From Nocardia sp. XZ_19_385 (lineage in GTDB: Bacteria; Actinomycetota; Actinomycetes; Mycobacteriales; Mycobacteriaceae): a stretch of DNA of 64,000 bases. Made by a program: the position numbers and the translations under genes. This document shows, in pieces, positions 27,288 to 35,997 of the stretch; the first letter of the stretch is position 1; each line of letters opens with the position of its first letter. Where the stretch lies: the NCBI RefSeq assembly GCF_015355755.1, contig NZ_JACVEE010000004.1:496001-560000 (forward strand), written 5' to 3'. The notes below the pieces were generated by a model. The model was not told the DNA's origin. It was given only the letters and a program-made list of their open reading frames with translations, and made no database searches.

Positions 27288-27348
27288 CCGTCACCCCGGC
27301 GGACGCCGGGGCCCACGCGATGGATCCCGGCGTTCGCCGGGATGACGG
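27288..27348. repeat. REP-like palindrome of the CCCCGGCG...CGCCGGGG type
   Basis: Outer arms CCGTCACCCCGGCG and CGCCGGGATGACGG enclose two local hairpins (CCCCGGCGgacGCCGGGG and CCCGGCGttCGCCGGG) around TGGATC. Very similar palindromes (GTCATCCCGGC...GCCGGGATCCA type) are abundant intergenic repeats in many proteobacteria and some actinobacteria. It lies between the Spo0M stop and the ABC1 start. Confidence 0.8.
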
Positions 27349-27367
27349 GGAGGGCGTCGCCGCGCTA

Positions 27368-28138
27368 TCAGCGGCGTGCGGCCAGCCCAGCGAGCCGGTG
27401 GTGCAGTTCGGCGGCCCAATCCCGTTGACCCAGCGTGGCGTAATCGACCCAGAGCGCGTCGAGTACGTCGCGGCTCTCCGACCACAGGCCGCCGCGCTTG
27501 TCCGCCTCGAGCACCACGCTCATGCCCTGATCGTTCGGCATGAAGGTGACCTCGAGCTGGGTGAGCTGCGGATACCGGGGCGAGCCGGCGAATTCGATCT
27601 CCTGATAGAACGGCAGGGTCTGGGTGCTGTTGCGGATGCGCCCGTATTCCACGTCGGCGCTGCGCAATCCGAAGCCCAGGCGTTCGACGGCCTCCAGCAG
27701 CACATGCTGGGCGGGCAGGGCGCCGATTCCGATCGGGTCGGTGTCGGTGGCGTCGACCGCGCCGTGCACGTCGACGATGGTGCGCAGGGCCACCCAGGTA
27801 CCAGGCAGCACGCGCCCGTTGTAGAAGGTGATCGGGGTTTCCATCGGTGCCCGGGCGCCGAAACGGAACTCGGCGAACGCGCCTGCCTCCAGCCGGAACG
27901 GACCCTGCACCCAGGTGCGCCCGAATCCCATGTCCCGCACGCCCTCATGGTCGTCGCGCTCGTGCTCCACCCGGGTCACGAACTCCACCTCGACCTCGGC
28001 GATGTCCTGGGCGATCTTGCCGCCCCGCAACCGGATCACACCTTCGGCGACGCCGCCGGGCTGCACACCGGGGGTGAACAGTTCGGTCTCGACCTCGGCG
28101 CCGCCGACTCCCGCCGCGGCCAGCAATTTCTTGAACAT
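27368..28138 (-). CDS. Spo0M (SpoOM) family protein
   Basis: 256 residues from ATG 28138, with a GAGG site upstream. It begins [20 protein letters not shown] and has the arrestin-like beta-rich N-terminal half typical of Spo0M ('[19 protein letters not shown]', 'FPFRL/FRLEAG' type strands). The family is known from Bacillus sporulation control but is widespread in non-sporulating actinobacteria, where its role is unclear. It is separated from the ABC1 gene by a REP-like palindrome. Confidence 0.85.
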   Translation of the reverse strand: MFKKLLAAAGVGGAEVETELFTPGVQPGGVAEGVIRLRGGKIAQDIAEVEVEFVTRVEHERDDHEGVRDMGFGRTWVQGPFRLEAGAFAEFRFGARAPMETPITFYNGRVLPGTWVALRTIVDVHGAVDATDTDPIGIGALPAQHVLLEAVERLGFGLRSADVEYGRIRNSTQTLPFYQEIEFAGSPRYPQLTQLEVTFMPNDQGMSVVLEADKRGGLWSESRDVLDALWVDYATLGQRDWAAELHHRLAGLAARR

Positions 28139-28337
28139 GATCAAATCCTCGCCGCCACACCATAAAACCGGCTTACCGTTCGCTTGGCATGTGACAGAGG
28201 TCATTTGCGGTCCCGAAGGGCGTGCACCGCGGCGGGGTTGCGCTGGATACTGGTGATACGTCGCGCGCTCGCCAGTCGATATAGCGACAGATAGTGTAGT
28301 GCCGCTCTTGATGTCGAAAAACGAACCGGGGACCGCA

Positions 28338-29030
28338 ATGTCATACCCGCACGGGCAGTATCCCGGCGAGCAACCGGGTCAGCCCTACCAGCCGACCCAG
28401 CCCTACCAGGGTGATCCGTACCAGTCGGGTCCGCAGTACCAGCAGCACGGCCAGTACCCGCCGGGGCCGCCCTACCAGCCGCCGCCGTACGGCCCGGGCG
28501 GGCCCTCGGGTGGCGGTGGCGGCGGCAAGATGGCCGCGATCATCGTGGCGATCCTGATCGGTGTGGTCGCCATCGTCGGCGTGGTCGGCGTGCTGGTGAT
28601 CCGCAGCAACAAGGACGATCCCGACACCGTCGCGGCGACAACCACCTCGACGTCCTCCTCGTCGAGCAGCGCCGCGTCGACGTCGGAGACCACGACCACG
28701 GAGTCGCCGACGCCGACCACCTCGGCGAAGCCCGTCACCTGGATCGCGGCGACCTACAAGGAGGACACCAACCAGGTCGTCTGGGTGCGCTCCACCATCA
28801 GCCAGGACTCCGCCACCAATCAGGTGCAGACCGACTGTGGTGGGGGATGCCCGAATCCGATCTGGTCCCGCAACGGCTGCATCGCGCTGGCGTTCGGGCA
28901 GAACGGTGGCTGGGGTTCGGACTGGGGCTCCACTACCGAGGAAGCCGAGTCCAAGGCGATCAAGACCGCGACCGGTGTGTACAACGTGTCCGGGCCGTTC
29001 GAGCTCTGGTCGAAGTGCGCTTTCGAGTAG
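28338..29030 (+). CDS. DUF4189 domain protein with Pro/Gln/Tyr-rich N-terminus
   Basis: 230 residues from ATG 28338. The first 60 or so are repeats of 'PYQP..QPYQ' and 'GQYPPG', followed by one membrane span (about 64-90, KMAAIIVAILIGVVAIVGVV), a Ser/Thr-rich linker and a C-terminal DUF4189 domain ('NGCIALAFGQ', 'GWGSDWGSTTEEAESKAI') with four Cys likely in disulphides. It is probably a type II membrane protein exposed outside. It takes the place held by mmpS3 in M. tuberculosis but is not an MmpS protein. Confidence 0.82.
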   Translation: MSYPHGQYPGEQPGQPYQPTQPYQGDPYQSGPQYQQHGQYPPGPPYQPPPYGPGGPSGGGGGGKMAAIIVAILIGVVAIVGVVGVLVIRSNKDDPDTVAATTTSTSSSSSSAASTSETTTTESPTPTTSAKPVTWIAATYKEDTNQVVWVRSTISQDSATNQVQTDCGGGCPNPIWSRNGCIALAFGQNGGWGSDWGSTTEEAESKAIKTATGVYNVSGPFELWSKCAFE

Positions 29031-29046
29031 TGCGCGCAGGATGACG

Positions 29047-29084
29047 CGAAAGGCCCCGAATCCGTTGGGATTCGGGGCCTTTCG
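29047..29084. terminator. Strong bidirectional terminator between the DUF4189 gene and plsC
   Basis: A perfect 17-bp stem (29047-29063 with 29068-29084), GTTG loop and TTTGCT tail. The core AAAGGCCCCGAATC resembles the terminator at 48003-48034, at the other end of the block that looks inverted. Confidence 0.8.
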
Positions 29085-29101
29085 TTTGCTGTGCGGTGCG
29101 G

Positions 29102-29827
29102 CTAGCTGGCTGCGGTGTCCGGGATGCGCGCGGCGTCGGGGCGGGAGCCGCTCGGCACGCCCTTCTTCAGGCTGTGCGCGTAGACGTCCACGTACTCCTG
29201 GCCGGTGAGCTGCATGAGCTCGTACATGACCTCGTCGGTGACGGCGCGCTCGACGAAGCGGTTGCCGCCCATGCCCTCGTAGCGGGAGAAGTCGATCGGC
29301 TTGCCGAACTTGACGGTGACCTTCGCGAAGCGCCAGCGGAAGGGTCCGGGCGGGCTGACCTTGTCGGTGCCGATGACAGCGACCGGGATGACCGGGACGC
29401 CGGTGTCGAGCGCGAGGCGGGCCAGGCCGGTCTTGCCCTTGTACAGGCGGCCGTCGGGGGAGCGGGTGCCCTCCGGGTACAGGCCGACGAGACGGCCCTC
29501 GGCGAGCAGCTTCTTGGCGGTGTTGAGCGCGTCCTCGGCGGCGTCGGCGCCGGTGCGGTCGATCGGGTACTGACCGGCGCCGGAGAAGAACCACTTCTGC
29601 AGGCGGCCCTTGAGGCCGGGGGTGGTGAAGTATTCGGCCTTGGCCAGGTAGGTGATCCGCCGCGGGCTCATCAGCGGGCCGAACAGCCAGTCCGCGAAGG
29701 AGAGGTGGTTGCCCGCCATGATCGCCGGACCGTCCGCCGGAATGTGTTCGACTCCCTCGACCGTGGGTTTATTGAAGACATGCATGAAAGGTCCAGGAAA
29801 CACGAACTTCAGCAGCCAGTAGAGCAT
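29102..29827 (-). CDS. 1-acyl-sn-glycerol-3-phosphate acyltransferase (PlsC family)
   Basis: 241 residues from ATG 29827 (MLYWLLKFVFPGPFMHVFN). The acyltransferase HX4D box is in GNHLSFADW (about 39-47), and the substrate box is 'YPEGTRSPDG' (about 112-121). It acylates lysophosphatidate or a related lipid at the inner membrane. It is the probable orthologue of Rv2182c. It ends at a strong terminator. Confidence 0.9.
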   Translation of the reverse strand: MLYWLLKFVFPGPFMHVFNKPTVEGVEHIPADGPAIMAGNHLSFADWLFGPLMSPRRITYLAKAEYFTTPGLKGRLQKWFFSGAGQYPIDRTGADAAEDALNTAKKLLAEGRLVGLYPEGTRSPDGRLYKGKTGLARLALDTGVPVIPVAVIGTDKVSPPGPFRWRFAKVTVKFGKPIDFSRYEGMGGNRFVERAVTDEVMYELMQLTGQEYVDVYAHSLKKGVPSGSRPDAARIPDTAAS

Positions 29828-30049
29828 GACGTCCTTCCCCCACGGGCGGGATAACTTGCGGGCACCTGCGTCAGGTGCCGACTTTACCGCTGGTCGCAGA
29901 TCACATCCAAGCGCAGCGAGGTATCTCACCACATTCGTAGGAGTGGTTGTGAACAGGGGATTACTCTGCTGGGTCGACGGGAGTTCAATCGAACATATGT
30001 TCCCATTCGACGCGGAGGGGAATGCCGTGCTGGCCGGGGCTCGAGGCGA

Positions 30050-31189
30050 CTACAACCCGGCGTAAGGGTCGTCGAGGGCAGTCGGGGTGCTTGCAGCGTC
30101 GAGTGCCGCTTCCGGAAAAGCGGGCCCGGGCTTGTAGAAACGGGCACGGGTCCGTCCGACCGGCTCGAGTACCTCCAGTGCGACCAGGTCACGTAGATCC
30201 CGTTGTGCCTGTTGGACACTGAGTCCCTCGGCTTGTTCGTAGCGCGTACGGCGGACCCTTCCGGACATGGCGGCATCATGCAACGCGCTGACGACTCGGT
30301 CATCCAATCGGATTCCCGCGACATATTTGGCCAGCCTCGCCCATACGGTGCCGGACCGCACCCAACGGGCATGGACGGTTTGGGCTTGCTGGTGGTAAGC
30401 CGTCAAGCTGAAGCGAAGCCATTCGGACACGTCTTGATCCGGCCGGTAGGTGCTACCTCGCCGCCCTAGCACCTGGTAGTACTCCCAGGTGTTTCCCGGG
30501 CGGCCGAGCCATGCTTCGACAGACGAGAACTCGGGCGCCAGCACGCCTTCCCTGGCGATCACCAATGTTTGCAGTGATCGTGACATGCGGCCGTTGCCGT
30601 CCGCCCACGGGTGGATCGACACGAGATGCAGGTGTGCCATCGCGGCACGGACAAGCGGGTGCTGCCCATCGTCGGTGTTCAGCCAATCCACGAGCTCTTC
30701 CATCAGTGTCGACACTTGATCGGCGTCCGGGGCTGTGTAGGCGGCGATACTGGGGTCGCGGGCATCGGTCACATAAACCGGGCCGCGGCGCCACTGCCCC
30801 GCTGGGCGACGTTCGGTGTGCCGATGTCCTTGAAGCAGCCAATGCAGTGCATTGAGGAAGCCCTTGCTGTACGTGAAATCGTCTACGTCGTGCAGGGTTT
30901 GGATGTAGGTCATCGTTCGCTCGTAGGCGAGTGTCTCGGCCTTGTTCTCCTCTGAAACCTCGACATCCCGTTCGCCTGCGATCAGATCTTCTACGTCGAT
31001 GGTGGAGACTTTGAAGCCTTCGATGGAGTTCGACGCGGCGACTGCGTCCGCAGTCAGGAACTTGCGGAGCCCGCCTGTCCATTTGCCGGGTTTGGCCTGG
31101 AGCTCATGGCGCAATTCCGCGCGCATCCGATCCACATCGGCGAGGACGCGGGCATCGGCGGCGGTCAGTTCGGGCGTCGGAAACAACAC
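30050..31189 (-). CDS. Fic family protein with N-terminal inhibitory motif and C-terminal winged helix
   Basis: 379 residues from GTG 31189. The Fic active site HPWADGNGRMSR is at about 193-204 and is complete, so AMP-transferase activity is likely. The N-terminal inhibitory motif (S/T)xxxE(G/N) is SNSIEG at about 53-58 (S53, E57, G58), giving a class II arrangement. The C-terminal 70-80 residues (around 'RVRRTRYEQAEGLSVQQAQR') resemble a winged helix, as in SoFic-like proteins. It lies between plsC and the ROK/ArsA operon, where M. tuberculosis has no Fic gene, so it looks inserted. The promoter is leaderless with a 19-bp palindrome in its spacer. Confidence 0.9.
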   Translation of the reverse strand: MLFPTPELTAADARVLADVDRMRAELRHELQAKPGKWTGGLRKFLTADAVAASNSIEGFKVSTIDVEDLIAGERDVEVSEENKAETLAYERTMTYIQTLHDVDDFTYSKGFLNALHWLLQGHRHTERRPAGQWRRGPVYVTDARDPSIAAYTAPDADQVSTLMEELVDWLNTDDGQHPLVRAAMAHLHLVSIHPWADGNGRMSRSLQTLVIAREGVLAPEFSSVEAWLGRPGNTWEYYQVLGRRGSTYRPDQDVSEWLRFSLTAYHQQAQTVHARWVRSGTVWARLAKYVAGIRLDDRVVSALHDAAMSGRVRRTRYEQAEGLSVQQAQRDLRDLVALEVLEPVGRTRARFYKPGPAFPEAALDAASTPTALDDPYAGL

Positions 31190-31196
31190 AGGGCCA

Positions 31197-31225
31197 ATAA
31201 TATGATGACGTAATCATTACGTCAA
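31197..31225 (-). promoter_or_regulatory. Leaderless fic promoter with a palindromic operator in the spacer
   Basis: On the minus strand, TTGACG (31225-31220), a 17-bp spacer and TATTAT (31202-31197) form a near-consensus sigma-70-type promoter. The start GTG is 7 nt further on. The perfect palindrome TGACGTAATCATTACGTCA (31206-31224) covers the -35 box and most of the spacer. It should allow tight control, perhaps by the Fic winged helix itself. Confidence 0.7.
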
Positions 31226-31245
31226 AGAGGCTCGCCCATCTGTTG

Positions 31246-32247
31246 TCAGCTGACGCGGGAAGGGCGGTGGTTGGTGTCGACCAAGACCGCTCGGGCCAGT
31301 TCGGCGGCGCCGATCATGCCGGCCGCCTCACCCAGTTGGGTGGTGCGGATGCGGGCCAGGGGGCGATGGCCCGCGCCGGTGACGGCGCGGGCGTACTCCT
31401 CTCGGGCGTCGTCCAGGAAGAGGGCGGAGGAGCTGCTTACGCCGCCCGCGATCACTACCAGGTCCGGGTCGAAGATGTCGCTGACGAAGGCCAGGCCGAG
31501 GCCGAGCCAGCGGGCGAAGTCGGCCATCGCGGCGACGGCGATCGGGTCGCCGTCCTGGGCGGCGCCGGCGACGCGGCGGCCGGTGAGGGAGCCGGGGTCG
31601 CGGTAGACCTCGCGGGCCAGGACGGTGGAGCTGACCGGGTCGGTGGCCAGCAGTTCGATCGCGGTGTCGGCCAAGGCCGTTCCGCTGCAATACCTTTCCC
31701 AGCAGCCGTGCTTGCCGCACGGGCAGGCCCGGCCCTGGGGAACCACCTGCAGATGACCGAGTTCCGGTGCGACGCCGTGCGTTCCGCGATACAGCTTGCC
31801 CTCGATCAGCAGCGCCGCGCCGATCCCGGTGCCGATGGCGACGAGCACCACATTGTGGCCGCCCGCGGCCGCGCCGAAGCGGTACTCGGCCCAGGCGGCG
31901 GCGTTGGCGTCGTGCTCCAGGATGACCGGCAACTCCAGGCGTTCGGTCAGCCGCTTCGCGACGGGGGTGTCCTGCCACGGCAGGTGCGGCGCGAAGCGGA
32001 CGGTGGTGCGGTCGCTGGTGATGAACCCGGCCACCGCGAGACCGACCGCGCCGATCTGATGGCGCTCGCACAGCTCGCGGACCGAACGGGCCAGCGCGTC
32101 CTCCAGGGCGCGCGCCGAATGCGGCGTCGGCGCCACGACGGTGTCGAGCACCTGACCTTCCGCGTCGACCACGGAGGCGCGAATGTTGGTGCCGCCGACG
32201 TCGATTCCGACGGTCAGGGGGTGGGCACCGGCGATCTGGCGGGTCAT
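31246..32247 (-). CDS. ROK family sugar kinase (glucokinase-like)
   Basis: 333 residues from ATG 32247 (frame extends upstream but only this part fits). It has the ATP site 'TVGIDVGGTNIRA', the ROK zinc signature 'CPCGKHGCWERYCSG' (about 178-192) and 'LEHDANAAAWAEYRFG'. It probably phosphorylates glucose or an N-acylhexosamine. The ATG overlaps the stop of the upstream gene by 4 bp, so it is the last gene of a coupled operon. Confidence 0.9.
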   Translation of the reverse strand: MTRQIAGAHPLTVGIDVGGTNIRASVVDAEGQVLDTVVAPTPHSARALEDALARSVRELCERHQIGAVGLAVAGFITSDRTTVRFAPHLPWQDTPVAKRLTERLELPVILEHDANAAAWAEYRFGAAAGGHNVVLVAIGTGIGAALLIEGKLYRGTHGVAPELGHLQVVPQGRACPCGKHGCWERYCSGTALADTAIELLATDPVSSTVLAREVYRDPGSLTGRRVAGAAQDGDPIAVAAMADFARWLGLGLAFVSDIFDPDLVVIAGGVSSSSALFLDDAREEYARAVTGAGHRPLARIRTTQLGEAAGMIGAAELARAVLVDTNHRPSRVS

Positions 32248-32699
32248 GCCTTGAACGTCACGGGGATTTTGATGTACCGGGAACGTTTGCGACCGGCACG
32301 CGGATCCGCCTCGGCGGACGGGGGTGGGCTCGCCTCCTCGGCAGCCGAATCGTCTTGCGGAGGAGCGTCTTCCGGCTGGGTCTCCTCGGGATCGGGCAGC
32401 ACCGGCTCCACCGGGATCCCGGCCAGCGCCTCGCGCAGCACGGTCACGATCGAGGTGCCGTGCTCGGCGATCGCGGCGACCACGTCGTGGTGTTCCCCGC
32501 GCACCAGCGCCGCCGCCGCGCACACCGGGCACCAGCTGCAACTGGACCATTGCGCCTGCCCGTCGGTGGCGGTGCGGCGCAGCACCGGCTCGACCCGCTC
32601 CAGCACGGCTTCGGCCAGCAACTTCAATTCCTCGGCGAATTCCCCGAATCCGTCGGCGTGCGCGTCGTGCGCGGCGCCCGGCTCCTGCTTCTCGGTCAT
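32244..32699 (-). CDS. Conserved actinobacterial protein (Rv2183c-like)
   Basis: 151 residues from ATG 32699. A helical N-terminus (about 15-50) leads to a Cys-rich 'SSCSWCPVCAAAALVRGEH' (about 52-70), then an acidic, Pro-rich disordered region and a basic tail (RKRSRYIKIPVTF). The CxxC-type pair suggests metal binding, which is inference. It overlaps the ArsA stop and the ROK start by 4 bp each, so it is translationally coupled to both. Confidence 0.8.
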   Translation of the reverse strand: MTEKQEPGAAHDAHADGFGEFAEELKLLAEAVLERVEPVLRRTATDGQAQWSSCSWCPVCAAAALVRGEHHDVVAAIAEHGTSIVTVLREALAGIPVEPVLPDPEETQPEDAPPQDDSAAEEASPPPSAEADPRAGRKRSRYIKIPVTFKA

Positions 32700-33937
32700 C
32701 GCGGCCAGAGCTCCGGGTCCGGGACGAAACGCAGCACCAGGTGACTTCCGTCGAGTTCGGCGCCGTCGACTGTGCACCGCCGCAACACCGGCGCCAGGCG
32801 CACCCGGCGCCGGACCCCGTCCGCTCCCACGATCACATCGTCCTCCACTCGTCCCAGTTGCAGCGTCGCCGGATCGACGACGGGCAGGTGCATCCGCAAC
32901 GTGTAGACCGAATGCAGACCGGTGCCCGACTCCCATCGAACCACCGGTTCACCGGAACTTGTGCGAACCTCCGCCGGATTGTCGCCCAACGGAGGTCTCG
33001 AGTCCACCACAGCGGCGAGCATCGACAGCGCGGTGAGACCCACCGGTTGGGGCCCGCTGTGCTGGGCGATCAGCACTGGGAGGTCGCCGTCGAGGCGCTG
33101 GTGCAGCTGCTCGATGACCTGGAGCTGCTCGGCGCGGCGGGTCAGGTACCAGTCGATCGCCGGATGCGCGGAGTCCGCGGCCGGGACCGCGGGGAGAACT
33201 TTGTTGACCAGCACCGCGTCCAGGCGCAAACCGAGCAGGGCGGCCGCGGAACGGACCCGTTCGGTCTCGGCGATCGCGACGCGTTCGGGGACGGTCACCA
33301 GTTTCGCGCCGGTGCGGGCGTGGTCGGCCAGCAGGTCACGCACCTCGGTGACGGCGGCGACGATTTTGTTCACGGTCGCGGCGAGTACCGCGCGCCGCAG
33401 GTCGATACCGCCGGCGCTCATGGCCCGCGCGTGCGGCGGCCAGACCCGCTCCAGATAGCCGAGCAGGGTGTCGGGCGCGGTGACGATGCGCAGCATGTCC
33501 GCCGAGGGCGGGCAGTCCACGACCAGCACATCCCAGTCGTCCTCGTCGGCGAACTGGGCCAGCTCCACCAGCATCAGCAGTTCCTGCACGCCCGGCAGTC
33601 CGGTCAGCTCGGCCGGATCCAGTGCGGCCAGATCGATGCCGTGCTGGTGGTTGCCGCCGGTGGACAGCATCCGCAGTACATCGCGGAACCGATCCTCCAG
33701 CAGCGCAAGGGAATCGACCTCGATGGCGTCGAGGTTCGGTGCGACCCGGGCGATTCCGGTGACGGTGCCCGGGTCGTGCGGGAAACGCACCCCGAGCGCG
33801 TCCCCGAGCGAATGCGCCTGATCCAGCGACGCGATCAGCACCCGCTGTCCGGCCCGCGCGTACGACATCGCGGTAGCGCACGCCAGTGTCGTCTTACCGA
33901 CCCCGCCCTTGCCGACGAACAGCTCCACCCGGGTCAC
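32696..33937 (-). CDS. ArsA-family ATPase
   Basis: 413 residues from GTG 33937. The P-loop GKGGVGKTTLACATA (about 9-23) and switch-like 'DCPPSADMLRIVTAPDTL' identify ArsA/Get3-type ATPases. In mycobacteria the equivalent (Rv2184c) has no proven arsenic role; an envelope or protein-targeting function is inferred from its lipid neighbours. It follows the SRPBCC gene after 5 bp and overlaps the next gene by 4 bp. Confidence 0.88.
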   Translation of the reverse strand: MTRVELFVGKGGVGKTTLACATAMSYARAGQRVLIASLDQAHSLGDALGVRFPHDPGTVTGIARVAPNLDAIEVDSLALLEDRFRDVLRMLSTGGNHQHGIDLAALDPAELTGLPGVQELLMLVELAQFADEDDWDVLVVDCPPSADMLRIVTAPDTLLGYLERVWPPHARAMSAGGIDLRRAVLAATVNKIVAAVTEVRDLLADHARTGAKLVTVPERVAIAETERVRSAAALLGLRLDAVLVNKVLPAVPAADSAHPAIDWYLTRRAEQLQVIEQLHQRLDGDLPVLIAQHSGPQPVGLTALSMLAAVVDSRPPLGDNPAEVRTSSGEPVVRWESGTGLHSVYTLRMHLPVVDPATLQLGRVEDDVIVGADGVRRRVRLAPVLRRCTVDGAELDGSHLVLRFVPDPELWPR

Positions 33938-33942
33938 GGCGG

Positions 33943-34380
33943 TCAGCCTTCCACCCGTTTCTTCAATTCCTTGAGCGCGGTATCGGTGATCACCTTCTCG
34001 GCCTTGCGCTTGAACATGCCGATCATCGGGATGTTCAGGTCGACGGTGAGCTGGTAGATCACCTCGGTGCCGCCGTCGGGGGTATCGCGGAGTTCGTAGG
34101 TGCCGTCCTGTGCCTTCTGCAGGTCACCGCTGATCAGCTGCCAGCTGACCGCGCGGTCGTCGGAGCGCCAGTTGTAGGTCAGCACGTAGGTGTCCTTGAC
34201 GACACCGGCGTCGAGCACGAAACGGGCGGTGCGAGCGCGGCCGTCGGGCCCCTTCTCCAGCACCTCCACCGATTTCGCCGCCGACACCCACTCGGGATAG
34301 GACTCCAGATCGGCGATAACAGCCATCACCCGCTGCGCGGGCGCCTCGATGAGGATGGACCTCTCTGTCCGGTCGGCCAT
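33943..34380 (-). CDS. SRPBCC (polyketide cyclase/START-like) protein, Rv2185c-like
   Basis: 145 residues from ATG 34380, which overlaps the upstream stop by 1 bp (TGATG). Begins MADRTERSILIEAPAQRVMA and holds the usual SRPBCC beta strands and C-terminal helix ending KKRVEG. Such folds bind hydrophobic ligands. It is coupled between a second SRPBCC gene and the ArsA gene. Confidence 0.87.
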   Translation of the reverse strand: MADRTERSILIEAPAQRVMAVIADLESYPEWVSAAKSVEVLEKGPDGRARTARFVLDAGVVKDTYVLTYNWRSDDRAVSWQLISGDLQKAQDGTYELRDTPDGGTEVIYQLTVDLNIPMIGMFKRKAEKVITDTALKELKKRVEG

Positions 34381-34757
34381 CAGCAGGCCGGGGCCACGCC
34401 CGCGGGGCGCCCCGCCTCCAGCCGCGCTTTGATCTCGAACGCCATCTCCCGGCCTGCCACCCGGCGGGCCCGGTTGGCGGCGAGGAGCCGCTTGGCGGGG
34501 ATCGCGTCCCGCGGTTCGGCGTGCAGGAAGTAATGCAGGATCACGCCGTCGAGCATGTCCTGCAGCCACACCTCCATGGTGCCCTCCAGCGCGCCGCTCA
34601 CGGTCCAGCGAATGCCTTTGTCGCCCCGGTCTTCCCGCACCTCGAGGCTGAGATCCGGCCACCACTTGCGCCAGTTCGTCGGCCCGCCGAGGATCTCGGC
34701 GACCGCGGCGCCCGAAGCGGCGACGAATGTCTGATCCGCGACCTGAATACTGCTCAC
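34380..34757 (-). CDS. SRPBCC-like protein, Rv2186c-like
   Basis: 125 residues. 'SIQVADQTFVAASGAAVAEI' and 'NWRKWWPDLSLEV' fit the SRPBCC ligand-binding fold; it is shorter than its neighbour and differs in sequence. It opens the coupled operon Rv2186c-like, SRPBCC, ArsA, Rv2183c-like, ROK (34757-31246). Confidence 0.8.
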   Translation of the reverse strand: MSSIQVADQTFVAASGAAVAEILGGPTNWRKWWPDLSLEVREDRGDKGIRWTVSGALEGTMEVWLQDMLDGVILHYFLHAEPRDAIPAKRLLAANRARRVAGREMAFEIKARLEAGRPAGVAPAC

Positions 34758-34791
34758 AAAAGAAGAGTAGTGGATTAGGACACAGCCCGGT

Positions 34792-35919
34792 TCAGTGCAG
34801 TAGGTGCTTCAGCCGGTCGCCCAGGCTGTCCCAGCGCCACTGCTGTTCCACCCAGGCCCGGCCCTCGGCGCCCATCCGGACCGCCGCGTCCCGGTCGGCG
34901 AGGATGCCGATGATGGCTTTGGCGATGGAGTCGGTCTTGCGGCCGTCGACGACGCGGCCGGTCTTGCCCTCGATCACGGTCTCCGGCGCGCCGCCGGAAT
35001 TGCCCGCCACCACCGGGACTCCGGAGGCGGAGGCCTCCAGGAAGACGATGCCGAGCCCCTCCACGTCCAGGCCCGCGCCGCGCGTGCGGCAGGGCATGGC
35101 GAAGACGTCGGCGAGGGTGTGGTGCGCGGCGAGCTCGTCGGAGGCGACACGGCCGGTGAACACCACGTCCTCCGCCACCCCGAGCGCGGACGCGAGGCCA
35201 CGCAGCTTGTCCTCGTAGGGTCCGCCGCCGGCGATCACCAAGACTGCGCCGTCGACCTTTTCGCGGATCTCGCGCATGGCCACGATCAGCGCGTCCTGGC
35301 CTTTGCGCGGCACCAGCCGCGACAGGCACAGGATCGTCGGCCGGTCACCGAGCCCATAACGCTCGCGCAGTTCCGCGCGCGCGGCCGGATCCGGCCGGAA
35401 GACCTCGGTGTCGACACCGGGCGGCAGATACTCCAGCGCGGCGTTCGGGCCGAACGCCGACGCGAAACGCTGGCGGGTGTAGCGGCTGACGTAGGTGACC
35501 ACGTCGGTGTGCTCGCCGATGGTCCGCAGCGACTGCCGCGCGCCCGGCAGCATCGACCAGCCGACCTCGTGCCCGTGCGTGCTCGCCAGGATCCGTTCCG
35601 CGCCCGCGCGGCGCAGCATCGGCGACAGCATCGCCAGCGGCGCGGCCGCGCCGAACCAGACGGTGTCGCACTTCTCGCTGCGCAACAGGCGCGCGGCGCG
35701 GCGCAACACCAGCGGGGTCGGCAGCATCAGCGTGGTGGGATGGCGGACCACCTGGAACTTCTGTTTGGCGTCGAACTTCAGATGGCTGTCGCCTTTCCAG
35801 CGCGGGGCGTAGACGACCAGGTCATCGGGCGGCAACTGACCGGCCAGCGCCTGCAGATACGACTGGATACCGCCCGGCCGAGGCGGGAAATCATTGGTAA
35901 CCAGCAGAGTTCGGGCCAT
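34792..35919 (-). CDS. pimB: Phosphatidyl-myo-inositol monomannoside mannosyltransferase PimB'
   Basis: 375 residues from ATG 35919 (MARTLLVTNDFPPRPGGIQS). It is a GT4 enzyme with the N-terminal GGIQSY acceptor loop and the C-terminal nucleotide-sugar region ending in 'GLGIVFLEASASGVPVVAG' (EX7E). It adds the second mannose to phosphatidylinositol monomannoside from GDP-mannose on the cytoplasmic membrane face. It matches Rv2188c in position. A single copy of the 24-17-24 hairpin lies upstream. Confidence 0.92.
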   Translation of the reverse strand: MARTLLVTNDFPPRPGGIQSYLQALAGQLPPDDLVVYAPRWKGDSHLKFDAKQKFQVVRHPTTLMLPTPLVLRRAARLLRSEKCDTVWFGAAAPLAMLSPMLRRAGAERILASTHGHEVGWSMLPGARQSLRTIGEHTDVVTYVSRYTRQRFASAFGPNAALEYLPPGVDTEVFRPDPAARAELRERYGLGDRPTILCLSRLVPRKGQDALIVAMREIREKVDGAVLVIAGGGPYEDKLRGLASALGVAEDVVFTGRVASDELAAHHTLADVFAMPCRTRGAGLDVEGLGIVFLEASASGVPVVAGNSGGAPETVIEGKTGRVVDGRKTDSIAKAIIGILADRDAAVRMGAEGRAWVEQQWRWDSLGDRLKHLLH

Positions 35920-35997
35920 GAATGACAACCTACTGCGTCCGATCCGCACGCCGCCGCCCGCCACTGATCGAATCGTGGGCCCTCGCTACGGGTCTTC

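Noticed and set aside
28338..29030. MmpS3 identity for the gene beside ctaF/plsC
   Set aside because: Position fits, but the C-terminal domain is DUF4189 with four Cys, not an MmpS domain.
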